Assembly (NCBI RefSeq): GCF_013608025.1
Contig: NZ_VDLV01000063.1
Span: forward strand, 26,176 to 90,175
Reading direction: 5' to 3'
Origin: Pseudomonas brassicacearum subsp. neoaurantiaca
GTDB lineage: Bacteria; Pseudomonadota; Gammaproteobacteria; Pseudomonadales; Pseudomonadaceae
DNA length: 64,000 nucleotides
Shown: piece after piece, positions 7,633 to 15,922 of the stretch
How positions within the stretch are numbered: position 1 is the stretch's first letter
Layout of the letters: each line of letters opens with the position of its first letter
Notes under the pieces: generated by a model
What the model was told of the DNA's origin: nothing
The model's input: the letters and a program-made list of their open reading frames with translations, nothing else
Databases searched by the model: none
Program-made: the position numbers and the translations under genes

Positions 7633-9276
7633 TCAGACCGTGGCCGGCTCCTTTTGGCTCGTGATGCTTACGGTGGCGGGTTCGAGGATCATCCGCGCCG
7701 CCTTCTCGGCAATCATCAACGTTGGCGAGCAGGTGTTGCCCGAGGTGATTCGCGGCATGATCGAGGCGTCGGCGATGCGCAGGCCCTTGATGCCGTGCAC
7801 GCGCAGTTGCGCATCCACCACTGCGTCGCCGTCCTGGCCCATGCGACACGTGCCCACCGGATGGAAAATCGTCGTGCCGATGCGGGCGGCGGCCTGGTGC
7901 AGTTCCTCTTCGGTTTGCAGGCTCGCGCCCGGCAGGTATTCCACCGGCTTGAAGGCGCCGAGGGCCGGGGAGGCGACGATCCGTCGGGTCAGGCGGATGG
8001 CGTCGGCGGCGACCCGCAGGTCTTCTGGGTGGCTCAGGTAATTGGGCTGGATCAGCGGCGCCTCACCCGGCTCGGCCGAACGGATGTCCACCCGCCCGCG
8101 GCTCATCGGGCGCAAGTCACACACCGACGCGGTGAACGCCGGGAAGCTGTGCAACGGTTCGCCGAAACGTTCCAGGGACAACGGTTGCACGTGGTATTCG
8201 AGGTTGGCCGAGGTCTGTTCCGGCCCCGAGCGGGCGAACGCGCCGAGTTGGCTGGGGGCCATGGACAGCGGGCCGCTGCGGTCATACAGGTAACGCAGGC
8301 CCATGCCCATCTTGCCCCACAGCGTGCCGGCGATCTGATTCAGGGTGCGGGCGTTTTCCAGTTGATAGATCAGCCGCAGTTGCAGGTGATCCTGCAGATT
8401 GCCACCCACGCCCGGCAACTCGTGCGTCACACCGATGCCCAAGCGTTGCAGCAGGCTGCGCGGGCCGATCCCGGAACGCTGCAAGATGCCCGGCGACCCG
8501 ACGGCGCCAGCACACAGGACGATTTCCTTGCGAGCCTTGAAGCTCATTGTCTTACCTTGCCAGCGTGCGCTGACAGCGTGGGCGCGGTCATCGCGCAACA
8601 GCACGCGGTCGACTTCGACCTCGGTCAGCACCGTCAGGTTGGGGCGATTGCGAATCGGCTTGAGGAAGGCCTTGGCCGCGTTCCAGCGCACCCCGGCCTT
8701 CTGGTTGACCTGGAAGTAGCCACACCCTTCGTTGTCACCGCCATTGAAATCCTCGACGCTGGGGATGCCGCTCTGTTCGGCGGCGGTGCGGAAGGCATCG
8801 AGGATCGGCCATGACAGGCGCTGGCGTTCGACTCGCCATTCGCCGGCCGCGCCGTGGATTTCGGAATCGCCCGCGAAGTGGTTTTCGCTCTGCCTGAACA
8901 ATGGCAGCACGTCTTTCCAGGCCCAGCCAGGATTGCCTTCGGCGGCCCAGCCATCGTAGTCCGCGGCCTGGCCACGCATGTAGATCATGCCGTTGATTGA
9001 TGAACAGCCGCCCAGGACCTTGCCGCGCGGATAGCTCAGGGCGCGTCCTTGCAGGCCCGGTTGGGCTTCGGTCTTGAAGCACCAGTCGGTGCGCGGGTTG
9101 CCGATGCAGAACAGGTAGCCGACCGGGATGTGAATCCACGGATAGTTATCGCGCCCGCCGGCTTCGAGCAGCAGCACCCGGTGTTGCGGGTTGGCCGAAA
9201 GCCGATTGGCCAGCAAGCACCCGGCAGGGCCGGCACCCACGATCACGTAATCGTATTCATCGACGACAGGTTGCAT
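7633..9276 (-). CDS. GMC-family FAD-dependent oxidoreductase (choline/alcohol dehydrogenase-like)
   Basis: Flavoprotein of 547 residues that should oxidise an alcohol group. The dinucleotide-binding motif is DYVIVGAGPAGCLLANRL at the N-terminus. GMC signature 1 is RGKVLGGCSSINGMIYMRG and signature 2 is CAGAVGSPGILQRSGIGP. The C-terminal catalytic region has HPVGTCRMG and the second conserved block SGNTCSPTLMIAEKAA. No signal peptide is visible, so it is likely cytoplasmic or peripheral to the membrane. GAGGTCG precedes the ATG. It shares a strand with the MHS transporter and diverges from a LysR gene, a common layout for a small catabolic unit. It is not next to betB or betI, so I do not call it betA. 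The substrate is unknown. Confidence 0.88.
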   Translation of the reverse strand: MQPVVDEYDYVIVGAGPAGCLLANRLSANPQHRVLLLEAGGRDNYPWIHIPVGYLFCIGNPRTDWCFKTEAQPGLQGRALSYPRGKVLGGCSSINGMIYMRGQAADYDGWAAEGNPGWAWKDVLPLFRQSENHFAGDSEIHGAAGEWRVERQRLSWPILDAFRTAAEQSGIPSVEDFNGGDNEGCGYFQVNQKAGVRWNAAKAFLKPIRNRPNLTVLTEVEVDRVLLRDDRAHAVSARWQGKTMSFKARKEIVLCAGAVGSPGILQRSGIGPRSLLQRLGIGVTHELPGVGGNLQDHLQLRLIYQLENARTLNQIAGTLWGKMGMGLRYLYDRSGPLSMAPSQLGAFARSGPEQTSANLEYHVQPLSLERFGEPLHSFPAFTASVCDLRPMSRGRVDIRSAEPGEAPLIQPNYLSHPEDLRVAADAIRLTRRIVASPALGAFKPVEYLPGASLQTEEELHQAAARIGTTIFHPVGTCRMGQDGDAVVDAQLRVHGIKGLRIADASIMPRITSGNTCSPTLMIAEKAARMILEPATVSITSQKEPATV

Positions 9277-9408
9277 TCGCGACCTCGTTTATTGTTTTTG
9301 TGGCATTCATCCTAGTTGTTAGTTTTCGTCAAAAGAATGTTAGTTTTTGCGCAGCCGCTGTGTGTTTATAAACAGTCCTGCCTTCAGGCCCACCCAAGGA
9401 TCGCCCCC

Positions 9409-10293
9409 ATGTTCGACTGGAATGACTTGCGTTATTTCCTGGAGCTGCAACGCAGCGGGCGTTTGTTGACGGCTGCACGGCGCCTGAATACCACTCACGC
9501 CACGGTGGCGCGGCACATCGAGGCCATCGAGAAAAGCCTCGGCACCGCGCTGTTCGTCCAGCATGCCCAGGGCTACGAGTTGACCCCGGCCGGCGAGACG
9601 TTGCTCAAGCATGCCGAAGCCATGGAGAACGTGGCATTGCTGGCCCAGGAGGACATCACCCAATCCAGCGCACCCTTGGGCAAGATCCGCCTGGGGGTGA
9701 CGGAAGGGCTTGGCATCATGTTCCTGGCCAGTCGCATGGACGGGTTGTTCCAGCGTTATCCGGGGCTGGAGGTGGAACTGGTGGCGGTGCCGCGCTTCGT
9801 CAGCATCCTCAACCGCGAGGCGGAAATCAGCATCCACCTCGAACGCCCGGCGGCCGACCTGTTGGTGACGCGCAAGCTCACCGACTACAGCCTGGCGCTC
9901 TATGCCAGCCAGGCCTACCTGGATCGCTCGCCGCCCTTGCGCAGCCGCGAGGACTTGGCCCGACACGCCTGGATCGGCTACGTCGACGACCTGTTGTTCA
10001 GCCAGGAACTGATGTTTCTCAACAGCTTTTGCCGCAAGCCTCGGGTGGTGTTCCACAGCACCAGCGTGATCGCCCAGCAACAGGCCGCGCGATCGGGCCT
10101 GGGGATCGCCGTGTTGCCGTGCTACATGGCCAGCGGCGACCCGACGCTGGTGCCGCTGTTGCCGGACGAAACCATCCGCCGCAGCTACTGGATCAGCACC
10201 CGCCGCGAACTGCACAAGTCCGTACGGTTGCGCGTGCTGTGGGATTACGTGGTGCAGTTGTGCGAGCGCGAGCAGAGGTTGCTGTTGCCCTGA
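9409..10293 (+). CDS. LysR-family transcriptional regulator
   Basis: A 294-residue regulator with the winged helix at the N-terminus (MFDWNDLRYFLELQRSGRLL, then RLNTTHATVARHIEAIEKSLG) and a substrate-binding-like effector domain after residue ~90. I chose ATG 9409 because MFDWNDLRYF is the usual beginning of this subgroup; CCAAGGATCG lies 9-14 bp upstream. It diverges from the GMC oxidoreductase gene with 132 bp between, which is the classic position for a LysR activator of its neighbour. Two direct copies of GTTAGTTTT, 21 bp apart (9318 and 9339), lie in that gap. The inducer is unknown. Confidence 0.92.
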   Translation: MFDWNDLRYFLELQRSGRLLTAARRLNTTHATVARHIEAIEKSLGTALFVQHAQGYELTPAGETLLKHAEAMENVALLAQEDITQSSAPLGKIRLGVTEGLGIMFLASRMDGLFQRYPGLEVELVAVPRFVSILNREAEISIHLERPAADLLVTRKLTDYSLALYASQAYLDRSPPLRSREDLARHAWIGYVDDLLFSQELMFLNSFCRKPRVVFHSTSVIAQQQAARSGLGIAVLPCYMASGDPTLVPLLPDETIRRSYWISTRRELHKSVRLRVLWDYVVQLCEREQRLLLP

Positions 10294-10424
10294 GCATTGC
10301 CCGGTGGCGAGGGTGTCCGCTCAAGTCCGATTTATGGCCCGCAATGACCTCAAGCCAAAACGCTGGGGTGCCTTAGTGTGGAAGCTGTCAGACCCACAAT
10401 AAGAAAGCGCCGCGAGAGGGCCCT

Positions 10425-10799
10425 ATGCGGTTACCTAGGTTTTCGCTGCACCCTGCCATTTCCATCGTGTTACTCACCCTGTTGGCAGGTTGCGATGACG
10501 CACCCACGCCACCCACGCCACCCACGCCCACCGCGATCACGGCCATGCCCGGCGATGCGTCGCTGGCTCGGACCTACGACAGCAGTTGCAAGCTCTGTCA
10601 CGCCAATCCCGCCGCCGGAGCGCCGTTGACCGGCGATACCAATGCCTGGGCCCCGCGCCTGGCACAGGGCGCCGAGACTCTGCTCGATCATGCGATCAAC
10701 GGCTACAACGGCATGCCACCGATGGGGCTGTGCATGCACTGTTCCGAGGAGCAGTTCCTGGCCCTGATTGCCTTCATGTCTGGACAACGATTCCAATAA
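10425..10799 (+). CDS. sphD: lipoprotein cytochrome c (c5-like), SphD homologue
   Basis: A 124-residue monohaem cytochrome. The signal sequence ends in the lipobox LLAGC (Cys23), so it should be lipid-anchored in the periplasm. A short Pro/Thr linker (PTPPTPPTPT), encoded by 9-bp direct repeats, precedes the haem motif C55-K-L-C58-H59. The probable Met ligand is in YNGMPPMG. A second Cys pair, CMHC, near the end is typical of c5-type cytochromes. It begins a tight operon with the FAD oxidase and the PLP-fold protein. The order matches PA5328-PA5327-PA5326 (sphDCB) of P. aeruginosa, the SphR-controlled sphingosine-response genes, so it probably takes electrons from SphC. The name rests on synteny and family recall. 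Confidence 0.82.
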   Translation: MRLPRFSLHPAISIVLLTLLAGCDDAPTPPTPPTPTAITAMPGDASLARTYDSSCKLCHANPAAGAPLTGDTNAWAPRLAQGAETLLDHAINGYNGMPPMGLCMHCSEEQFLALIAFMSGQRFQ

Positions 10800-10820
10800 T
10801 CCAACAAGGGGTTTTCCGGC

Positions 10821-12215
10821 ATGACCATGGATTACTCGAGACGTCGATTGCTGCAACAGGCCGGCGTTGTCGCGGCCCTCACTGCGCTGGGCAGCCAGGG
10901 CGCATTGGCCGAACTGATGCGCGCGCCGCGATTGATTCCGTGGCGCAATTGGTCGGGCGCCCAAAGCTGCCTGCCTGCCGCGCGCCTCGCCCCTCAGGAT
11001 CTGGATGAACTGGTGCAGGTGGTGCGTCGCGCCGAGGGGCGGATCCGCCCGGTGGGTTCCGGCCATTCCTTCAGTGCCTTGGTGCCCACGGATGGGACCT
11101 TGCTCTCCTTGAGTTTTTTCAGCGGCCTGCTGGATCACGACGCGGCCAGCCTGCAGGCGGAGTTCGGCGGTGGTACGCCGATGTCGCGCATGGGCCCGGC
11201 GCTCCAGGCTATCGGCCAGGCGCTGCCGAACATGGCCGACGTCGACTACCAGACCCTGGCCGGTGCCATCGCCACCTCGACCCATGGCACGGGCAAGGCG
11301 TTCGGTTCCTATTCCTCCCAAGTCATCGGCCTGCAACTGGTCACGGCCAATGGCGAGGTGCTCGATTGCGATGCCAGGCAGCATCCCGAGGTGCTCAATG
11401 CAGGCCGGGTATCCCTGGGCGCCTTGGGGCTGATAACCCGCGTGCGCCTGCAAAACCGCCCGTCCTATCGATTGCGCGAACACCAGTGGGTCGCCAAGAC
11501 CGAGGAATTGCTCGAAGACGTGGAAGCCAACACCCGCGACAACCAGCATTGGGAAATGCAGGTCGTGACGCACTCGGACTATGCGTTGTCGATCACCTTG
11601 AACGAAACCACCGACCCCGCCACGCCGCCCATCAGTCCCGAGGAGGAGGGCGGCAACGAATTCGTCAGCGTGATCGAAAACCTCGACAAGTACGGCAGTG
11701 ATTTTCCGGCGACCCGCCGGGCCTTGCTCAACAGCCTGCGCTGGGTGGCCGATTTCGATGATCGGGTCGGCGACTCCCATGATATCTACGCCAACGCCCG
11801 CACCGTGCGCTTCAACGAAATGGAGTACTCGGTGCCGGCTGACCAGGGCCCGGCCTGCCTGCGGGAAATCCTCGCGCTGATCCGCGACAAGAACCTGCGC
11901 ACCTGGTTTCCCATCGAGTATCGCTACGTGAAGGCCGATGACATTCCCTTGAGCATGTTCGAAGGCCGGGACAGCTGCGCCATCTCCGTGCACCAGCATT
12001 ACCAGATGGATCACCACAACTTCTTCGCGGCCATCGAACCGATTTTCTGGAAATACCAGGGGCGCCCGCACTGGGGCAAGTTGCATTCGCTCAACGCCAG
12101 GACACTACAAGCGTTGTATCCGCGCTGGGATGAATTCGTCCGGGTGCGCCAGGCCCTGGACCCGGGCGGCAAGTTTCTCAATGGGCATCTTTCGACAATC
12201 CTGGGGGTGAACTGA
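10821..12215 (+). CDS. sphC: exported FAD-linked oxidase of the gulonolactone/arabinonolactone oxidase family, SphC homologue
   Basis: A 464-residue flavoprotein. The N-terminus has a twin-arginine motif (SRRRLLQQAG) and a hydrophobic stretch ending near GSQGALAE, so it is probably exported folded by Tat. The FAD-binding type-4 region includes RPVGSGHSFSAL. The C-terminal ALO-type domain carries the family marker HWGKLHSL. It starts 21 bp after sphD and its stop overlaps the sphB start by one base, so the three genes are co-translated. With a cytochrome c next door, it most likely passes electrons to SphD rather than to oxygen; this is inference. In P. aeruginosa the corresponding gene is needed for sphingosine metabolism. 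Confidence 0.82.
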   Translation: MTMDYSRRRLLQQAGVVAALTALGSQGALAELMRAPRLIPWRNWSGAQSCLPAARLAPQDLDELVQVVRRAEGRIRPVGSGHSFSALVPTDGTLLSLSFFSGLLDHDAASLQAEFGGGTPMSRMGPALQAIGQALPNMADVDYQTLAGAIATSTHGTGKAFGSYSSQVIGLQLVTANGEVLDCDARQHPEVLNAGRVSLGALGLITRVRLQNRPSYRLREHQWVAKTEELLEDVEANTRDNQHWEMQVVTHSDYALSITLNETTDPATPPISPEEEGGNEFVSVIENLDKYGSDFPATRRALLNSLRWVADFDDRVGDSHDIYANARTVRFNEMEYSVPADQGPACLREILALIRDKNLRTWFPIEYRYVKADDIPLSMFEGRDSCAISVHQHYQMDHHNFFAAIEPIFWKYQGRPHWGKLHSLNARTLQALYPRWDEFVRVRQALDPGGKFLNGHLSTILGVN

Positions 12216-13498
12216 TGGGCTTCAATCGTCGTCGCTTCCTGGCGGGAACATTGGGCGCCGGGGTGTTGCTGGCGGGCGTCGGTGCCTGGTTGCGACCGCG
12301 GGATCAGGGTGCGCCGTACAGCGAATACTTTCGCCAGCTCAACCTTGAGCTCAAGGCCCATGGCCCGGTGCGCCCGGTGATGCTCATCGACCTGGATCGA
12401 CTCGACCACAACATCGACGTGGTGAAGGCGTCCGTACAACGCGCCGGCAAGCAATTGAGGCTGGTGGAGAAGTCCTTGCCGGCGCCCGGCCTGCTGAATT
12501 ACATCGCCCAGCGTGCCGAGACCCGGCGGTTGATGTCGTTCCACCAGCCGTTTCTCAACCATGATGCGTTGCAGTTTCCCCAGGCCGATATCCTGCTGGG
12601 CAAACCCCTGCCGGTGCGTTCCGCCGAGCTGTTCTACACGCTGCACAAAGGTCCGTTCGACCCGTCGCGTCAGTTGCAATGGTTGCTCGACACGCCTGAG
12701 CGACTGGAACAGTACCGAGCGTTGGCCCAGGGGCTCGGCGTTCGCATGCGGGTCAACCTGGAGCTGGACGTCGGCCTGCACCGGGGCGGGATCGTTGACG
12801 AGGCGAGCCTGGACGCGATGCTCAGGTTGATCCGCGCCCATCCGGCGCAACTGGAGTTCGCCGGGTTCATGGGTTACGACCCCTTTGTCGGAATGGGCGT
12901 GCCAGAGATCGTCGCAACGCCGCAGACACTGCTGGCGCAGGTAATGGCGATCTACCGCGCGCGCGTGGATTTCGTGCGTTTGCGCTATCCCGATCTCTGG
13001 CATCCCGGCCTGACGCTCAACACCGCCGGCAGCCCCAGCTATCGCATCCATGAACAGGAAAGCCTGAGCACCGAGGTGTCGGTGGGCACGGCCATGCTCA
13101 AGCCCAGCCACTACGATTTGCCTTCGCTGAGTGAACACGTGCCGGCGGTCTACATCGCCACGCCGGTGTTGAAACGCACCGGCGCGGTGAACATCCCGGC
13201 GCTGGACGACACGTCACGGATTTTTTCCTGGTGGGACGTGAACCAGCGCGAGACCTTTTTCATCTACGGCGGCAACTGGATGGCCGACCTTGAATCACCG
13301 CCCGGCTTGCAGGTCAACAATCTGTACGGGCGCAGCTCCAATCAGGAAATGGTCAACGGCTCCGCGGCGGTGGGGCTGGGGCTGGAGGACCAGGTGTTCC
13401 TGCGGCCGACCCAGACCGAATCGGTGTTGCTGCAGTTTGGTGACTTGCTGGCGGTGCGGGCGGGGAGGATTGTGGAAAGTTGGCCGGTTTATAGCTGA
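12215..13498 (+). CDS. sphB: Tat-exported alanine-racemase-fold (DSD1-like) PLP protein, SphB homologue
   Basis: A 427-residue protein with the twin-arginine leader FNRRRFLAG followed by a hydrophobic segment. The rest resembles the N-terminal barrel of alanine racemases and D-threonine aldolase/DSD1 enzymes. It begins RPVMLIDLDRLDHNIDVVK, and the lysine in LRLVEKSL is the candidate Schiff-base residue; NLELDVGLHRGG is a conserved barrel strand. A PLP enzyme carried out by Tat is unusual but possible, since Tat exports cofactor-loaded proteins. ATG overlaps the sphC stop (TGATG). It is the last gene of sphDCB and converges with sphA. An action on the amino-alcohol head of sphingosine is a reasonable guess, not shown here. 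Confidence 0.8.
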   Translation: MGFNRRRFLAGTLGAGVLLAGVGAWLRPRDQGAPYSEYFRQLNLELKAHGPVRPVMLIDLDRLDHNIDVVKASVQRAGKQLRLVEKSLPAPGLLNYIAQRAETRRLMSFHQPFLNHDALQFPQADILLGKPLPVRSAELFYTLHKGPFDPSRQLQWLLDTPERLEQYRALAQGLGVRMRVNLELDVGLHRGGIVDEASLDAMLRLIRAHPAQLEFAGFMGYDPFVGMGVPEIVATPQTLLAQVMAIYRARVDFVRLRYPDLWHPGLTLNTAGSPSYRIHEQESLSTEVSVGTAMLKPSHYDLPSLSEHVPAVYIATPVLKRTGAVNIPALDDTSRIFSWWDVNQRETFFIYGGNWMADLESPPGLQVNNLYGRSSNQEMVNGSAAVGLGLEDQVFLRPTQTESVLLQFGDLLAVRAGRIVESWPVYS

Positions 13499-13535
13499 CG
13501 GCTGGATGGATGAATTGAAATCGCCACCGTTTCAA

Positions 13536-13625
13536 TGTGGGAGCGAGCTTGCTCGCGAAAGCGGTGTGTCAGCTTGCAGAAATATCCGCAGTGCGGTCGC
13601 CATCGCGAGCAAGCTCGCTCCCACA
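13536..13625. repeat. REPIN, GTGGGAGCGAGCTTGCTCGC family
   Basis: TGTGGGAGCGAGCTTGCTCGCG-type arm at 13536 and its complement ending at 13625, placed between the convergent genes sphB and sphA, where it could block read-through in both directions. Confidence 0.88.
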
Positions 13626-13644
13626 ATGGTCATGGGCCGGCCGC

Positions 13645-14589
13645 TTAAAACGCAAACGGAATACTGATCTTCGCCCAGAGCATCTCGCCTTCGGGGCGGT
13701 TCTCCACGTCGAATTCCTTGGCCCAGCGGATCTCGGCGCTGGCGTATTTGAGGAAGGTCACGTGCAGCGCCGGGCCGATGGCGAACACCTCGCCGCGCAC
13801 GCCGTCGTCCACGTCCTGCCCGGCGAATTGCACGGTGCGGCCGTACTGTTTGTCGTCGGTGGTCTGTTTCAGGTAGTAGCCGTTGAGGCCCACCGTCACG
13901 TTATCGTTCAGCCGGTAGCTGGCGGAATAATCGAAGTGGAAAATCTGCCCCGAGCGGTAATCGGTGTCCTTGTTTTCGCGGTTGAAGCTGTAGGTGGTTT
14001 TCATCGACAGCTCGGTGTTGTCCGTGGGCAGCCAGGTGAAGGAAAACAGTGGTTTGTAGGTGTAGAAATTATTGCTGGTGTTGGCCAGTCGATCGGCATC
14101 GTATTCACCGGTCGGCACGGTGATTTCCACCGCGGCGGCCAGTGTCAGGTGCTTGCCCATGTCCCAGAGAATGATGGGCGAAACGGTGGTGTCGCCCATG
14201 CTTTCGCGCGTGTCACTCATGCCGAAGGCCGCGACCTCCTGCTTGAGCCAGGGCTGCGCGACGTAGATACCCAGTCGCCCGCCGGCCACTCGCAGCGGGC
14301 TCAGGTAGTCGATGCGCGGGATCACCGCCGTGGATTCGATTTCGACGCCCGGCACTTCGCCGCCCAATGAGCTGATGTTGAATTTTCGGGCCTTGTAGTG
14401 GTTGTAGTAGAGGTTGAACGCAACCATGTGGTCCGGAAGGCTATCGACCTCCAGCGGCAGCACATAGAAGCCATCGGTGCCGGTGCCGATGTTGTCGACG
14501 CCGGATTCGGTGGCCAGGGCCGGCAAGGCGTTGGCGCAAGCCAGGCCCAAGGTCAGTTGCAAGGTGAATCGCGTACGGATCGGGTTCAT
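13645..14589 (-). CDS. sphA: outer-membrane protein of the SphA / phenol MetA-degradation-like family
   Basis: A 314-residue protein with a clear signal peptide (MNPIRTRFTLQLTLGLACAN, cleaved near ALPALA). After it come alternating aromatic and polar beta-strands, as in outer-membrane barrels (FNLYYNHYKARKF, FHFDYSASYRL, GLNGYYLKQT), and a terminal phenylalanine (ISIPFAF). I start at 14589, 48 bp inside the longest frame, because the signal peptide begins there. It diverges from sphR and converges with sphB. The match to P. aeruginosa SphA (PA5325) by family and order is good. It probably aids passage of a long-chain amphipathic substrate across the outer membrane. Confidence 0.82.
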   Translation of the reverse strand: MNPIRTRFTLQLTLGLACANALPALATESGVDNIGTGTDGFYVLPLEVDSLPDHMVAFNLYYNHYKARKFNISSLGGEVPGVEIESTAVIPRIDYLSPLRVAGGRLGIYVAQPWLKQEVAAFGMSDTRESMGDTTVSPIILWDMGKHLTLAAAVEITVPTGEYDADRLANTSNNFYTYKPLFSFTWLPTDNTELSMKTTYSFNRENKDTDYRSGQIFHFDYSASYRLNDNVTVGLNGYYLKQTTDDKQYGRTVQFAGQDVDDGVRGEVFAIGPALHVTFLKYASAEIRWAKEFDVENRPEGEMLWAKISIPFAF

Positions 14590-14794
14590 GGAGGGGCTCG
14601 TTATTATTGTTGGAAACGCACCAAGGGTCCGAGCCATAGAAATAAGCCGTTCGCCGCCGCCAGGGCAGGGTATTGGCGGCCATTGAGGGGACTTGAGCGG
14701 CCAGATTATTGGCTGCCTATATTCCCTGGGCCATGCTAACGTTTAGAAACAACCGGTTACAAAAACGCCTCCTAACGTGCCCCGGAACCCGCCC

Positions 14795-15838
14795 ATGCAG
14801 ATGAAAGTCATCGACCCCACTTTTGAGCTGGCGCTGGTATCACCTTTCCTGCTGCAGACACTGGTCGAAGTGGTGGCGGATAAAGGCTTCGACGGGGCGA
14901 TCCTGTGTCGTGGCCTGGGGTTCGGCCTCGATGACCTGCAAGACCCGACCCATCGCATTTCCCATCGCCAGGCCGTGGTCATGATTCAGCGGGCGCTCAA
15001 GTTGTTGCCTGACCAAGGGTTGGGATTGTGGGTCGGCGACCGCAACGTGCTGGGCACCCTGGGTTTGCTGGGACACGTATTGTCGTTGTGCGAGACCTTG
15101 CGCGACGTGTTCGCCCTGGGGGTGCGCTACCAACGCACCACCGGCGGCATCGCGCAAATCAGCACCGAAGAATCGGGCGACCGGATCACGGTCGAGGCGA
15201 CGTGCCGACTGCCCTTTGCCGACGTGCAGGTGTTTGCGGTCGAAGAGTTCTTCGCCAGTGTGTTGGTCTATGGCCGGGCGCTGGCGGGCCCCGACTTCAA
15301 GCCGCAGGCGGTGGAGTTCATACATGCCGCGCCGCCCTACGCTGACGAATATCAGCGGATCCTGGGCCCCGCCGTGCGTTTTGGTTGTCGAAACAACCGC
15401 ATGCTGATCGATGCCTGTTGGTTGGATATGCGCCTGCAAACTCACCACCCGCTGGCCCTGCGCCAGGCACTGGCTTTGCTGGAGCAGGAGGCCGTCGAGG
15501 CCCACCAGAAAATCGATCTGATCCAGGCCGTGGAGCGGGCGATTGCCCGGGACCTGGGTCGTGGCAGCCATATCGAAAAAATCGCCAGTGACCTGAACAT
15601 GAGCAGCCGCACCTTGCGCCGGCGCCTGACCGAGCACAACTTGACCTTCGAAGCCTTGCTCGAACAAGTTCGCCGCGGCCGTACCTTGAGTTTGCTGGCC
15701 AATCCCGAATGGTCCATCGAGCGCATCACCGAAGAAGTCGGCTACAGCGATGTGCGCAGTTTCCGCCGGGCGTTCCGACGCTGGACCGGCATGAGTCCGA
15801 GCGCGTTTCGTAACGAGGGCGCCGAAACCCGGCTCTAA
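14795..15838 (+). CDS. sphR: AraC-family transcriptional regulator, SphR homologue
   Basis: A ~347-residue regulator with an N-terminal Arabinose_bd-type effector domain (FELALVSPFLLQTLVEVVAD) and a C-terminal double helix-turn-helix. The latter contains IEKIASDLNMSSRTLRRRL and the recognition region ITEEVGYSDVRSFRRAFRRW. The exact start is uncertain: GTG 14777, ATG 14795 and ATG 14801 are all in frame and none has a strong ribosome binding site. It diverges from sphA. In P. aeruginosa, SphR binds sphingosine and activates sphA, sphBCD and cerN; the same local arrangement here supports the name. AraC family membership is certain, the ligand is inferred. Confidence 0.82.
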   Translation: MQMKVIDPTFELALVSPFLLQTLVEVVADKGFDGAILCRGLGFGLDDLQDPTHRISHRQAVVMIQRALKLLPDQGLGLWVGDRNVLGTLGLLGHVLSLCETLRDVFALGVRYQRTTGGIAQISTEESGDRITVEATCRLPFADVQVFAVEEFFASVLVYGRALAGPDFKPQAVEFIHAAPPYADEYQRILGPAVRFGCRNNRMLIDACWLDMRLQTHHPLALRQALALLEQEAVEAHQKIDLIQAVERAIARDLGRGSHIEKIASDLNMSSRTLRRRLTEHNLTFEALLEQVRRGRTLSLLANPEWSIERITEEVGYSDVRSFRRAFRRWTGMSPSAFRNEGAETRL

Positions 15839-15890
15839 GGTTATGTCCAAACGGTATTTCTCAAGCCATGGGTAGTTTTCCTAAGATCAC

Positions 15891-15908
15891 GTCATAACTC
15901 GTTATGAC
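15891..15908. promoter_or_regulatory. probable GntR-family operator, perfect palindrome
   Basis: GTCATAAC-TC-GTTATGAC, two perfect 8-bp arms around a 2-bp centre, ends 14 bp before the GntR start codon. The GT...AC edges and spacing fit operators of HutC/UTRA regulators. Its position would block the promoter or early transcription of the whole block that follows. I saw no second copy near 18.7-18.9 kb. Confidence 0.65.
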
Positions 15909-15922
15909 AAGTGAAATTAACC

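Noticed and set aside
7633..9276. Choline dehydrogenase betA
   Set aside because: Only GMC family motifs support it; betB, betI and choline transport genes are not adjacent, and the neighbours are an MHS transporter and a LysR regulator.
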